Under the pieces are notes generated by a model. It had not been told where the DNA came from. It saw only the letters and a list, made by a program, of their open reading frames with translations, and made no database searches. A DNA stretch of 64,000 nt from Candidatus Leucobacter sulfamidivorax (GTDB lineage Bacteria; Actinomycetota; Actinomycetes; Actinomycetales; Microbacteriaceae), in NCBI GenBank assembly GCA_016771945.1, contig QZLF01000003.1:620001-684000 (forward strand). The letters run 5' to 3'. Shown one piece after another: positions 17,828 to 26,160 of this stretch (position 1 is the first letter of the stretch; the number at the start of each line of letters is the position of its first letter). The position numbers were made by a program, and so were the translations under genes.

Positions 17828-18305
17828 TTGAGGGGCATTGCTGCTCGGAGACGGGCTGAACAGCAATGCCTGCACTGATATGTGGTTGTGTTTGTCAAGT
17901 AAGCATGGTGGAACGATCCGAGAGGTGTACAGCCGCTCGGATCGTTCCAGTTCTACCGGCCGGACCCCTGAAAGGGGGATCCTGGGCCTGACGTGTCTTT
18001 CCGACGTTTACACGATCAGACTGATATGCGTGGGTTGGGTACCGCAGGACGAAACGTGCGAGTGGAGCGGTGCCACGGTCTATTCGCGAGCGTCACCGGT
18101 ATCGGCTGCTCATAGTGCAAGAGTGGGTCACTCCACGTGTTCGTAGGCCCCGCACCCTCGTTCACGGGCAGGCCGGCAGTCTCTGGGCGGCCGGTCACTC
18201 GGTGAGCGTCGCGAGGGACCAGCACCAGCCCGCGAGTTCTCTCGCGATCCCGACACAGGCGACCGTGCTGGCCGCGTCCCTTTGAGTGGTGGAAATTCGC
18301 GTCAC
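17828..18305. other. non-coding, structured interval between IS3 and IS256
   Basis: No convincing gene is seen. Two perfect inverted repeats lie close together: GGCATTGCTG (17834-17843) with CAGCAATGCC (17861-17870), and GGAACGATCCGAG (17910-17922) with CTCGGATCGTTCC (17936-17948). The rest has mixed codon character and several short broken readings, consistent with decayed mobile or foreign DNA between two insertion sequences. Confidence 0.5.
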
Positions 18306-19614
18306 CAGGGCAAGGGTCAGTAGCAGTAGTTTAGGCCGCGTTCAGCTCGGCGAGCATCACCTCCCCAGGCTGTTGGGGGAGGAGTTTCATGGAGTGCTCA
18401 CTGAAGTAGCGCCGCTCGGCTGCTTCCCACTCGTCGTGCTGCTCGATCAGCACATGCCCGGTCAGGCGCAGGAGCGCGTCGGGGTTCGGAAACGTGCCGA
18501 CGACATTCGTGCGCCGCTTGATCTCTTTGTTGAGGCGTTCGAGCGGGTTCGTCGACCAGATCTGCTGCCAATGCTGGGGCGGGAACTCCGTGAACGCGAG
18601 GAGATCATCCCTGGCCTCGTCGAGCATCACGGCGACCGCGGGATGGGACTTCTCAAGCAGCGTGACGACCTCGTCGAACTGGGCGTGCACGAGTTCCCTC
18701 TTTCCTCGAGGCACGAAGATCGTGCGGATGATCGCCGCGACCATGGGGCCGGCGACTTTCGGCACCCGGGCGAGCACGTTGCGCATGAAATGCACCCGGC
18801 ACCTCTGCCAGGCGGCCCCTTGGAACGCGACCCGGATCGCGCGGATGAGGCCGGTATGGGCGTCGCTGATCACGAGCTGCACCCCGGACAGGCCACGGCT
18901 TTTGAGATCGCGGAAGAACTCGGTCCAGAATGACTCGGATTCCGTGTCACCGACCTGGAAGCCCAGCACCTGCCGTCGGCCGTCTGCTGCGACGCCGATC
19001 GCGACCACGACCGCCTGGGAGACGATGCGCTTGCCGACGCGGGCTTTGCAATAGGTTGCGTCGACGAACACGTACGGGTAGCTCGTGTCTGAGAGAGCTC
19101 GGTGTTGGAACTCGGTGATGTCCTCATCAAGATCGGCGCAGATGCGCGATACCTCGGACTTCGAGATCCCAGTATCGGCGCCGAGCGCTTTCACGAGGTC
19201 GTCGACTTTCCTCGTGGAGACCCCGTGCACGTACGCTTCCATAACCACCGCGAACAGGGCCTGGTCAACTCTGCGACGCCGTTCGAGGAGTGAAGGGAAG
19301 AACGATCCTTGGCGGAGTTTCGGGATGCGCAGATCGAGATCGCCGGCAGTCGTGGTGAGCGTGCGGGCGCGGCTGCCGTTACGTTGTGTCGTCCGTTCTG
19401 CGGACCGTTGGTACGGGGCGGCGCCGATCACGGCTGTAGCTTCGGCATCAATGAGTTCCTGGAACGCGCGCTGTGTTAACGCGCGGATACGGTCGGTGGT
19501 GTCGGTGAGTTCGAGTTCCTTCAAGAGCTCGATCAAGGCAGACTGGGTCAGAGCCATCGTGCGATGTGTCCTTCCGTTGAGATCAGTAGAGAGTTCTCAC
19601 TGACCATCGCACGA
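18306..19614 (-). mobile_element. IS256-family insertion sequence, about 1.3 kb
   Basis: Boundaries are approximate. GGGCAAGGGTCAGT near 18308 resembles GTGCGATGGTCAGT read inward from about 19612, which would be the terminal repeats. In addition GAGCCATCGTGCGATG (19551-19566, over the transposase start) is perfectly inverted at 19605-19620. The transposase is intact. Confidence 0.6.
18331..19557 (-). CDS. IS256-family transposase (Transposase_mut)
   Basis: This 408-residue protein has the N-terminal block RTTQRNGSRARTLTTTAGDL, then catalytic-core blocks YPYVFVDATYCKAR (first Asp), LVISDAHTGLIRAI (second Asp) with the CRVHFMRN C/H segment, and STNPLERLNKEIKRRT (Glu). It is full length without internal stops. 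It reads leftward in parallel with the flanking IS3 and IS110 transposases. Confidence 0.93.
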   Translation of the reverse strand: MALTQSALIELLKELELTDTTDRIRALTQRAFQELIDAEATAVIGAAPYQRSAERTTQRNGSRARTLTTTAGDLDLRIPKLRQGSFFPSLLERRRRVDQALFAVVMEAYVHGVSTRKVDDLVKALGADTGISKSEVSRICADLDEDITEFQHRALSDTSYPYVFVDATYCKARVGKRIVSQAVVVAIGVAADGRRQVLGFQVGDTESESFWTEFFRDLKSRGLSGVQLVISDAHTGLIRAIRVAFQGAAWQRCRVHFMRNVLARVPKVAGPMVAAIIRTIFVPRGKRELVHAQFDEVVTLLEKSHPAVAVMLDEARDDLLAFTEFPPQHWQQIWSTNPLERLNKEIKRRTNVVGTFPNPDALLRLTGHVLIEQHDEWEAAERRYFSEHSMKLLPQQPGEVMLAELNAA

Positions 19615-19629
19615 TGGCTCGCTCGTCGC

Positions 19630-20700
19630 TCAGGACGACACACGAGCTTCAGGAATTACACCACCCACCGGGACGCGGCCGACCGTGCTCTTCTTCCGAC
19701 GGACGGTGTGACGCACCCATTGCCGGTGCAGCCGCTCGTTCCCGACCTGCCCGCGCGCTCGTGCGGCCGGGAACGCGAGCGCGAGACGCTTCTCCAGCGA
19801 GGGCGAATAGCCGGGACGGTACTCGCGTCGATGATGCCAGGCCGCTTCGACCAGCAGCCTGCGGGCGTGAGAGTTGCCGGTCTTCGTGATCGCTCCGAGC
19901 CTGCGCGATCCACCGGTCGAATACTCCGACGGAACGAGGCCGAGATAGGAGCCGATGGTCTTGCCGGTGAACCGGTCCCAGTCGCCGATCTCGACAGTGA
20001 GAGCGAACGCGGTGAGCGTGCCCATCCCGCGCAGGCACCCGAGCCGATGCACCACCGGGGTGAACTCGGAATCCGCTGCCATCTCCTTGATCGCGGCATC
20101 GAGCCGTGTTCTGCGGGTCAGGGTCTGCTCGACGGTCTCGTAGGCGGCATCGAATGCCGCTGTGTAGGCGGGGGTCCCGGGCCGGTGTGCCCGGCACCAG
20201 GCGAGGTGTTTCTGTGTCCAGGTGGTGCTGTCGTACACGTACCCGTGCCGGAGGAGGAGCTTTGAGAGGCGATGCCTGGCCGCCATGAGATCGTGTCGGC
20301 AGTCTTCCCGGGCGCGCACGAGATCCCTCGCGGTTTCGGCCGTGATCGTGGGGATCGCGACCGGGACGATCTGTCCGAGCTGGAGGAGTTTCGCGAGGTG
20401 TGCCGCGTCACGGGCATCGGTCTTCACCCGATCCCCGGTCGGGCGTTGCAGTTTCGAGGGGGCCGCGACCACGCACTCGATCCCGGCATCACTGAAGTGG
20501 CGGGCGAGGTCGTATCCGGTCGGGCCGGCCTCGTAGACAACCGTGGTCGGGCCGGGCAGCGTGCGCGCCCACTCGATGACCTGGAACGGGTCGTAGGGGA
20601 ACTTCTTCCGGACAGGTTGCTCGGCATCAATATTGATCGCGTGCGCGACCACAGATCGTGCGTGCACGTCCAGGCCGATGAACGTACGATAAGGGAACAC
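19630..20700 (-). CDS. IS110-family RNA-guided transposase/recombinase
   Basis: This 356-residue protein has the N-terminal RuvC-like DEDD domain (FIGLDVHARSVVA, VVYEAGPTGYDLA, VKTDARDAAHLA). The C-terminal Transposase_20 domain contains LGCLRGMGTLTAFAL and the serine-containing stretch YLGLVPSEYSTGG. GTG at 20700 has GGAGG six bases upstream, so it is preferred to a TTG four codons earlier. IS110 recombinases act with a bridge RNA encoded beside the gene; a candidate stem lies directly upstream. Confidence 0.92.
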   Translation of the reverse strand: MFPYRTFIGLDVHARSVVAHAINIDAEQPVRKKFPYDPFQVIEWARTLPGPTTVVYEAGPTGYDLARHFSDAGIECVVAAPSKLQRPTGDRVKTDARDAAHLAKLLQLGQIVPVAIPTITAETARDLVRAREDCRHDLMAARHRLSKLLLRHGYVYDSTTWTQKHLAWCRAHRPGTPAYTAAFDAAYETVEQTLTRRTRLDAAIKEMAADSEFTPVVHRLGCLRGMGTLTAFALTVEIGDWDRFTGKTIGSYLGLVPSEYSTGGSRRLGAITKTGNSHARRLLVEAAWHHRREYRPGYSPSLEKRLALAFPAARARGQVGNERLHRQWVRHTVRRKKSTVGRVPVGGVIPEARVSS

Positions 20701-20729
20701 TGGGGCCTCCAATCTCGACTGGTGATAGG

Positions 20730-20776
20730 CCAGCCCCTCGTTGCTCCAAGACTTCAGTTACTGGAACGAGGGCTGG
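20730..20776 (-). ncRNA. candidate bridge-RNA stem-loop of the IS110 element
   Basis: CCAGCCCCTCGTT (20730-20742) pairs with AACGAGGGCTGG (20765-20776) over 12 bp with one bulged C, and CCA/TGG inside the loop can extend it. It sits in the non-coding end just upstream of the recombinase start, where IS110-group bridge RNAs are encoded. The limits of the transcript and its guide loops cannot be defined by eye. Confidence 0.4.
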
Positions 20777-20858
20777 TAACCACCGATCATGCGAGTCGGG
20801 GCCCCAGTCCTGTCAAGGGGTGACCACCCCCATATCGTCTATTGCGGGGGGCGGGGAC

Positions 20859-20898
20859 AGAGCGGAGAGCGGAGCGGAGGGAGAAGAGCGGAGAGCGG
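20859..20898. repeat. 14-bp direct repeats between IS110 and the permease gene
   Basis: AGAGCGGAGAGCGG occurs at 20859-20872 and 20885-20898 in a purine-rich stretch. It is followed by a small hairpin, GCGGATC (20898-20904) with GATCCGC (20908-20914), at the permease stop codon. This hairpin may terminate the leftward transporter operon. Confidence 0.5.
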
Positions 20899-20913
20899 CG
20901 GATCCGCGATCCG

Positions 20914-21822
20914 CTACTTCAGTCCGGAGCGCACGAAGGCGTCGACCACGTAGCGCTGCAGGAAGATGTAGATGAGGAAGATGGGCAGGCAGGCGAGCGC
21001 GCTGGCGGCCATCACCGCGCCCCAGTTGTTGCCCTCGGCGCCCAGGAAGCTGCGGATGCCGACCTGGATCAGCGCGTCGCCCTGCTGCATGATGAGCGAG
21101 GGCCAGAGGTACTCGTTCCAGGCGCTGATGAAGAGCATGATGCCGAGCGCCGCGAGGGCGGGTCTGAGGTTCGGCACGACGACCTCCCACAGCGTGCGCC
21201 ACGGCCCGCGGCCGTCCATGTCGGAGGCGTCGAGCAGTTCGCGCGGGAACGACTCGAGGTGCTGCTTCAGCAGCATCACCGCGAAGGCCGCAGCGAGCTG
21301 CGGCACCATGACGCCGAGCACGGTGTTCAGCAGGCCCATGCGCGAGACGAGGAGGTAGTTCGGGATCATCGTCACCTGGAACGGCACGAGCCAGGACCCG
21401 ACGAACAGCAGGAACAGGATCTTCTGGCCTCGGAAGCTCCACCGCGCGAAGCCGTAGGCGGCGAGGATCGCGATGAAGAGCTGGCCGACCGCGAGCCCGA
21501 GCGCCATGCCGAAGGTGTTGAGCAGCATGCCGAGGATCGGGATCGTCTGCCACACGTACTCGAAGTTCTCGAGGCTGAAGGGACCGGGCAGCGGGTTCGT
21601 CGAGAGGGTGTCCTCGGCCGGCCGGAATGCCGTGACGAACATCCAGTAGACGGGGAAGATCGAGACGAACGCGAGCACGGTGAGCAGCACGAACGCCGGT
21701 ACGAGGCCGATGCGGCGGCGGACACGGGCCCGGGCCAGTGCCTGGGCCGCGGGATCGGCCTCGCGGTCGAGCCCCGGGACGTCCGCGATCGGGTGCTGCG
21801 GGGCGACGAGGGTGAAGGTCAT
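20914..21822 (-). CDS. carbohydrate ABC transporter permease, UgpE/MalG type
   Basis: The 302-residue protein has six predicted membrane segments and the EAA-type cytoplasmic loop ELLDASDMDGRGPWRTLWEVVVPNLRP (near residues 195-221). It pairs with the permease at 21952-22938, and the ATPase (26161-27357) and lipoprotein (24743-26092) complete the transporter. It is the last gene of the operon. A 129-base gap with two small hairpins precedes it. Confidence 0.92.
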   Translation of the reverse strand: MTFTLVAPQHPIADVPGLDREADPAAQALARARVRRRIGLVPAFVLLTVLAFVSIFPVYWMFVTAFRPAEDTLSTNPLPGPFSLENFEYVWQTIPILGMLLNTFGMALGLAVGQLFIAILAAYGFARWSFRGQKILFLLFVGSWLVPFQVTMIPNYLLVSRMGLLNTVLGVMVPQLAAAFAVMLLKQHLESFPRELLDASDMDGRGPWRTLWEVVVPNLRPALAALGIMLFISAWNEYLWPSLIMQQGDALIQVGIRSFLGAEGNNWGAVMAASALACLPIFLIYIFLQRYVVDAFVRSGLK

Positions 21823-21869
21823 GCGGGAATCCTCTGAGTCGTAGGAACGGCCATCCTGCGTTCGCCGCA

Positions 21870-21918
21870 GGCGGCGCAGTGGCGCCGCCGCGCATCGCGC
21901 ACGATCGTAAGACGATCG
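21870..21918 (-). other. two small hairpins in the gap between permease genes
   Basis: GGCGGCGC (21870-21877) pairs with GCGCCGCC (21882-21889) around AGTG. CGATCGT (21902-21908) pairs with ACGATCG (21912-21918) around AAG. They may tune expression of the distal permease or mark processing sites. Confidence 0.4.
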
Positions 21919-21951
21919 CCGGCAAGCAATGAGCGCGCAGGATCTCGGGGG

Positions 21952-22938
21952 TCAGTTGTCATGGAAGCTGAGCTTCTCGGAGAGCTCGACGAAGAGCAGC
22001 GCGATGAGCCCGAAGCCGAGGAAGAACACCACGCCCGCGGCCGCCGAGAGGCCGGCGTCGAAGTTGCGGAAGCCGAACTGGTAGAGCAGGTAGTAGATGT
22101 TCGTGGAGGATCCGCCGGGCCCGCCCTGGGTCACGAGATCGATGATCGGGAAGGTCCACTGCGCGGAGAGCAGGATCGTCATGAGCGAGAGGAACACGAG
22201 CGAGGGCGAGAGCAGCGGCAGGGTGATGCGCCAGGTGATCTGCCGCCCCGTCGCCCCGTCGGTGGAGGCGGCGTGGGCGTAGTCGGGGCTGATCCCCGCG
22301 AGGCCTGCGGAGACGACGAGCACGCCGAAGCCGAGCATCTGCCAGCCGACGATGACGATGACGGCCGCCATCGACCAGCTCGGATCGCGGAACACGTTGC
22401 CCATCTCCACGCCGAAGAGCGAGCGCGCCACGGCGGGGATCGTGCCGCCCTCCGGGGCGAAGAGCCAGCGCCAGATCGCGCTCGTCGCGACCGGAGTGAC
22501 GAGGAACGGCACGAAGATGAGCGCCTGGTAGATCGTCTTGGCCTTGCCCGAGACGCGGCGCGCGATGAGGGCGAAGACCACGGGCAGCGCCACCGAGAGC
22601 ACGAGGAAGGCGCCGATGTAGAGCACGGTGTTCCAAAGCGCCTGGTGCAGCTCGGGGAGCGTGAGCACGGTGGCGTAGTTGTCGAAGCCCACCGGGGTCT
22701 TCGGCTGGGTCGGCATCAGGTTCCAGTCGTAGAACGAGAGCTCGAAGGTCTGGGCGAGCGGCGCGTAGGTCCAGGTGATCAGCAGCGCGATCGCCGGGAG
22801 GACGTAGAGGTAGGGCGCCCACACGAAGCGGCGGCGGCGCTTCGCGCGGGCGGGCGGCTCGCCGGTCTCGGCGGGAGGTTCGGCGGCAGCGGTCTCGGCG
22901 GCAGCGGAGGCCCGCTGCGGAAGTACCTCGGTGAGCAT
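21952..22938 (-). CDS. carbohydrate ABC transporter permease, UgpA/MalF type
   Basis: This 328-residue protein has a Pro/Ala-rich cytoplasmic N-terminus, six membrane helices and the EAA loop DYAHAASTDGATGRQITWRITLPLLSP. ATG at 22938 lies 14 bases after the metallophosphoesterase stop; much longer upstream readings in this frame are out of character and were discarded. It forms the membrane channel together with the UgpE-type partner. Confidence 0.92.
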   Translation of the reverse strand: MLTEVLPQRASAAAETAAAEPPAETGEPPARAKRRRRFVWAPYLYVLPAIALLITWTYAPLAQTFELSFYDWNLMPTQPKTPVGFDNYATVLTLPELHQALWNTVLYIGAFLVLSVALPVVFALIARRVSGKAKTIYQALIFVPFLVTPVATSAIWRWLFAPEGGTIPAVARSLFGVEMGNVFRDPSWSMAAVIVIVGWQMLGFGVLVVSAGLAGISPDYAHAASTDGATGRQITWRITLPLLSPSLVFLSLMTILLSAQWTFPIIDLVTQGGPGGSSTNIYYLLYQFGFRNFDAGLSAAAGVVFFLGFGLIALLFVELSEKLSFHDN

Positions 22939-22952
22939 TCGATCCGTCCCGT

Positions 22953-23864
22953 TCAGGCGAGCGCCGGCTCGGCCGACCGCTCGAAGATCGCGTTCACCTC
23001 GTCCATCGACATGCTCGCGAAGGCGCGCATCTGCTCGGAGGTGATGCTGTAGACCGTCGAGAACTCCCCGATCGGCACGACGGTGTGCATCACGCGGTCG
23101 GCGTAGAAGTGCACCAGGTTGAAGCCCTGCGCCCCGTTCTGGCCCCGCATGGCACCGGCCTCGATGTTCAGATCCTGGGTGTAGCAGGTGGCCGAGGCGA
23201 CCGAGACGGGCACTCCGCCGATGTCGCTGAAGGTGTTGAAGTGCAGGTGTCCGCCGATCACCGCGCGCACGTCGGTGCCGCGGATCGCCTCGCCGAAGCG
23301 GGCCTGATCGCGCAGCTCGACGAAGGAGATGGGCTCGACGAGCGAGGGGACCGGAGGATGGTGCAGCGCGATGACCGTGCCGTCGGGGGCCGGGGTCGCG
23401 AGGATGTCGCCGAGCCAGGCGTACTGCTCGTCGCTGATCTCGCCGTAGTGCGAGCCGGGAACGGTCGAGTCGAGCGCGATGACGCGGAGGCCGTTCACGT
23501 CGTGGACCATGTCGACGCTCTGCTCCCCCGCCTCGGAGTCGAGCAGCTCCTTGCGGAAGGGCGTACGGGTGTCGTGGTTGCCCATGACCCAGATGACCTT
23601 CGCACCGATCTCGGCGGCCGCGGGCTCGACGAACGCGCGCAGGCGCCGGTAGGCGTCGGCGTCGCCGGTGTCCGCGAGGTCGCCGGTGAAGACGATGGCC
23701 TCGGGGCGCGCCTGGGTCTTCGCGAAGTCGCGGAAGAGGCGCTTGAGGTTCGCGTCGCTGTCGACCTTGCCGTGGAGGAGGCCGGCGCCGCCGACGAAGT
23801 GGGTGTCGCTGATGTGCAGGATGAAGTGCTCGGCGGGCGAGTGCTGCGAGGAGGGCTGGAACAC
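22953..23864 (-). CDS. metallophosphoesterase, Icc/CpdA-like, inside the transporter operon
   Basis: This 303-residue protein shows the metal ligands ISDTHFVG, FTGDLADTGD, MGNHDTR, ALHHPP and GGHLHFN. The start is GTG 23864, eight bases after GAAAGGA. It lacks a signal peptide and so is cytoplasmic. Lying between permease and phosphatase genes, it probably cleaves a phosphodiester imported by the transporter, such as a glycerophosphodiester. A role in cyclic nucleotide turnover cannot be excluded. It is distantly related to the enzyme at 15271-16128. Confidence 0.9.
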   Translation of the reverse strand: MFQPSSQHSPAEHFILHISDTHFVGGAGLLHGKVDSDANLKRLFRDFAKTQARPEAIVFTGDLADTGDADAYRRLRAFVEPAAAEIGAKVIWVMGNHDTRTPFRKELLDSEAGEQSVDMVHDVNGLRVIALDSTVPGSHYGEISDEQYAWLGDILATPAPDGTVIALHHPPVPSLVEPISFVELRDQARFGEAIRGTDVRAVIGGHLHFNTFSDIGGVPVSVASATCYTQDLNIEAGAMRGQNGAQGFNLVHFYADRVMHTVVPIGEFSTVYSITSEQMRAFASMSMDEVNAIFERSAEPALA

Positions 23865-23941
23865 GATGGTCCTTTCGGATCTGGCTCGCGCGCGGCATCG
23901 GGCGCGCGAAGAAGATGAAGAAGAGGGGATGGCGGATCGGC

Positions 23942-23967
23942 GCCCCGGCCCCTCGCGGGGCCGGGGC
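23942..23967 (-). terminator. GC-rich hairpin after the tyrosine phosphatase gene
   Basis: GCCCCGGCCCC (23942-23952) pairs with GGGGCCGGGGC (23957-23967) around a TCGC loop. It lies 13 bases past the phosphatase stop and upstream of the metallophosphoesterase, so it may cause partial termination inside the operon. Confidence 0.65.
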
Positions 23968-23980
23968 CGGGCGACACGCC

Positions 23981-24733
23981 CTAGGCGACGAGACGCGCCT
24001 GCAGGCGCGAGAGCGCGTCGTCGTCGATGCCGTGGCCGAGCAGCATCCGCTCGGCGCTGCCGTAGGTGTCGTCGATCACGTCGAGGGCGTCGGCGATGAA
24101 CTCGGCCGGGCTCGCCGTGACGAGCTCGAGCACGGTGTCGTCGACCTCGCCGTAGCGGGCGCGGAACGCCGTGAGCATGCTCTCGGCCCACTCGCCGGAG
24201 AGGTTCTCGGAGCTCGCCGCGTAGTCGGCGATCACCTGCTCGCGCGGTACGCCGACCGCGGTCAGCGTGGTCGCGACGACCATGCCGGTGCGATCTTTGC
24301 CCGCGGTGCAGTTGACGAGCACGCCGCCCTCGGGCGCGTCGGCGATGAGCCGCACGGCGCCCACGAGGGCCGCGACCCGCTCGACCGCGATCACCCGGTA
24401 CACCTCGACGAGCGAGGGGTTCCGCCGGCCCTTCGGCAGGGCGGCGCCCTCGAAGATCGGGTGGTGCACGGTCTCGACGAGCGCGCCCGGCACGGCGCTC
24501 GGCGCGATGCGCAGCTCCTCCGCGTCGCGCAGATCGATGATCCGCACGATGCCCTGCTCGACCAGGCGCTGCGCGCCGGGCTCGCCGATGCGGTGCAGGG
24601 CGTCCGAGCGGAAGAGCCCGCTCTCCCTCGTCACGCCGCCGCGCGCGGCGTAGCCGCCGGTGCTGCGGAGGTTGTAGGTGCCCTCGACGTGGATCGGAGC
24701 GCCGATGCGCGGCGCGATGCTCATGCTGCTCAT
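23981..24733 (-). CDS. tyrosine-protein phosphatase family protein (Y_phosphatase3)
   Basis: The 250-residue protein carries the P-loop NCTAGKDRTG at residues 141-150, giving Cys142 and Arg148 as catalytic residues, plus the upstream segment NLRSTGGYAA and IIDLRDAEE as in the family. The residue before the nucleophilic Cys is Asn where the family usually has His, which may change Cys acidity. Known members dephosphorylate phosphotyrosine, phosphoinositides or other phosphomonoesters. It lies nine bases after the binding-protein gene, so a role in processing the imported phosphate compound is plausible. Confidence 0.88.
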   Translation of the reverse strand: MSSMSIAPRIGAPIHVEGTYNLRSTGGYAARGGVTRESGLFRSDALHRIGEPGAQRLVEQGIVRIIDLRDAEELRIAPSAVPGALVETVHHPIFEGAALPKGRRNPSLVEVYRVIAVERVAALVGAVRLIADAPEGGVLVNCTAGKDRTGMVVATTLTAVGVPREQVIADYAASSENLSGEWAESMLTAFRARYGEVDDTVLELVTASPAEFIADALDVIDDTYGSAERMLLGHGIDDDALSRLQARLVA

Positions 24734-24742
24734 CTTAGGACC

Positions 24743-26092
24743 TCAGCCGACCAGCGCCTGGGCGCGATCGGCGGCCTCGGTCATGGTCTCCTCGGCCGGC
24801 TTGCCGTAGTAGACCACGTCCTCGATCGCGGTGCCGAGCAGGTCGTCGATCTGCACGTAGCTGTTGCCGGGGAAGGAGACCCAGGGCCGCAGGCGATCGA
24901 GCTGGTCGAGGTTCGGCTGGATCAGCGGGTTGGCCTGCGCCCAGTCGTAGAGGGCGCCGCCCTCCTCGACGAGGCCGGTGCGCAGCGGCAGGTAGCCGAT
25001 CTGGCTCGAGATGAGCTCGTAGGCCCGCTCGCTCGTGAGGACCTTGATGAGCTCCCAGCCGGCGCGCTGCTTGGCGGGGTCCTCGCTCAGCACGAAGAGG
25101 GCCGAGCCCGAGTTGGTGGGCACCGCCTCCTGGCCCGGGAACGCGGGCATCGGGGCCGCGTCGAGGGTCCAGCCGCCGGCGGAGGCGGCCTGCAGCATCA
25201 TCCCCTGCACCGCCGAGCTGTTGATCAGCATCGCGGTGTCGCCCTTGGCGAGGCCCTCGAGCTGCGACATCGCGTCGGAGTTGCGCAGCACGCCGGCGTC
25301 GAACATCTCGGCGAAGCGTTCCACCGTGGCGATCGCCTCGGGCGAGCCGAACTCGATGGTCGTGCGGTCGTCCGAGAGCACCTGGGCGCCGTTCGACTGG
25401 AACACGCCCTGCATGCACCAGTTGCCGCCCTTCGACACGCAGGCGATGTCGATCGAGGGCTTGCCCGTCGCCGCGGTGACCTTCTCGGCGACCTCCTGCA
25501 CCTTGTCCCAGGTGCTGAGATCGGGGTCGGTGACGCCGGCCTCGGCGAGCGCGGTGGAGTTGAAGAAGAGCACCGGGGTCGAGAAGACGTACGGCATGCC
25601 GATCGTCTTGCCGTTCCAGTCCGCGAGCGCGCGGGCGTTCGGGTGGATCGGGTTCTCGCCGCCGAAGGTCTCCTCGAGCTCCTCGGGGCTCACGAGGTCG
25701 GAGATCGGCTTCGCGCCGAGCTGCGTGGCGATGTACTCGAGCGAGTCGAAGGTGAGCTGGGCGACATCCGGCGGGTCGCCCGCGAGCACCTGCGTCTGGA
25801 CGCTCTGCACGGTCTGGGTCGCGCCGCCGCCCTGCGGGGGCTGTGCGGTGACCTTGATGTTGGGGTGAGCCGTCTCGAACTCGTCGATCAGCTGGTTGAC
25901 CGTGTCCGTCCAGACACCGGCCTGAGTGAGGTTGTAGCTCTCGAAGACGATCTCGACCTGCTGGTCGCTCGTCAGCTCGGGCACGACGTTGGCGGCGGAT
26001 TCGGTACCGGTGCCGCCGGAGGAGCAGGAGACCAGTGCGGTGCCCGCGAAGGCGGCGATCGCGGCGGTGGCGGCGAAGCGTCGGAGTCGCAT
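24743..26092 (-). CDS. extracellular solute-binding lipoprotein, UgpB/MalE type
   Basis: This 449-residue SBP_bac_1 protein has a lipoprotein signal ending in GTALVSCSSGG. ATG at 26092 is preceded by AAAGGATCA and begins the signal peptide; upstream in-frame codons are unrelated. Family blocks include VEIVFESYNLTQAGVW and NLDQLDRLRPW. It delivers substrate to the permeases at 20914-22938. The linked phosphodiesterase and phosphatase favour a phosphorylated ligand such as sn-glycerol-3-phosphate or its diesters over a simple sugar. Confidence 0.92.
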   Translation of the reverse strand: MRLRRFAATAAIAAFAGTALVSCSSGGTGTESAANVVPELTSDQQVEIVFESYNLTQAGVWTDTVNQLIDEFETAHPNIKVTAQPPQGGGATQTVQSVQTQVLAGDPPDVAQLTFDSLEYIATQLGAKPISDLVSPEELEETFGGENPIHPNARALADWNGKTIGMPYVFSTPVLFFNSTALAEAGVTDPDLSTWDKVQEVAEKVTAATGKPSIDIACVSKGGNWCMQGVFQSNGAQVLSDDRTTIEFGSPEAIATVERFAEMFDAGVLRNSDAMSQLEGLAKGDTAMLINSSAVQGMMLQAASAGGWTLDAAPMPAFPGQEAVPTNSGSALFVLSEDPAKQRAGWELIKVLTSERAYELISSQIGYLPLRTGLVEEGGALYDWAQANPLIQPNLDQLDRLRPWVSFPGNSYVQIDDLLGTAIEDVVYYGKPAEETMTEAADRAQALVG

Positions 26093-26160
26093 AGTGGGGG
26101 TGATCCTTTCAGGATTCTTCGTATCGTGCGGGTGGGTGTCGGTCGGAACGGTCGGATGGA

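Larger units (their letters stand above)
19630..20808 (-). mobile_element. IS110-family insertion sequence (recombinase plus upstream non-coding end)
   Basis: The extent is set by the recombinase gene and about 110 bases of non-coding DNA upstream of it. IS110 elements lack terminal inverted repeats, so the exact ends cannot be read. ACTGGGGCC (20699-20707) is inverted at 20800-20808 (GGCCCCAGT) and encloses the structured upstream segment. Confidence 0.6.

Noticed and set aside
16325-17840. Target-site duplication around the IS3 element.
   Set aside because: The three or four bases outside the inferred ends do not match on the two sides.
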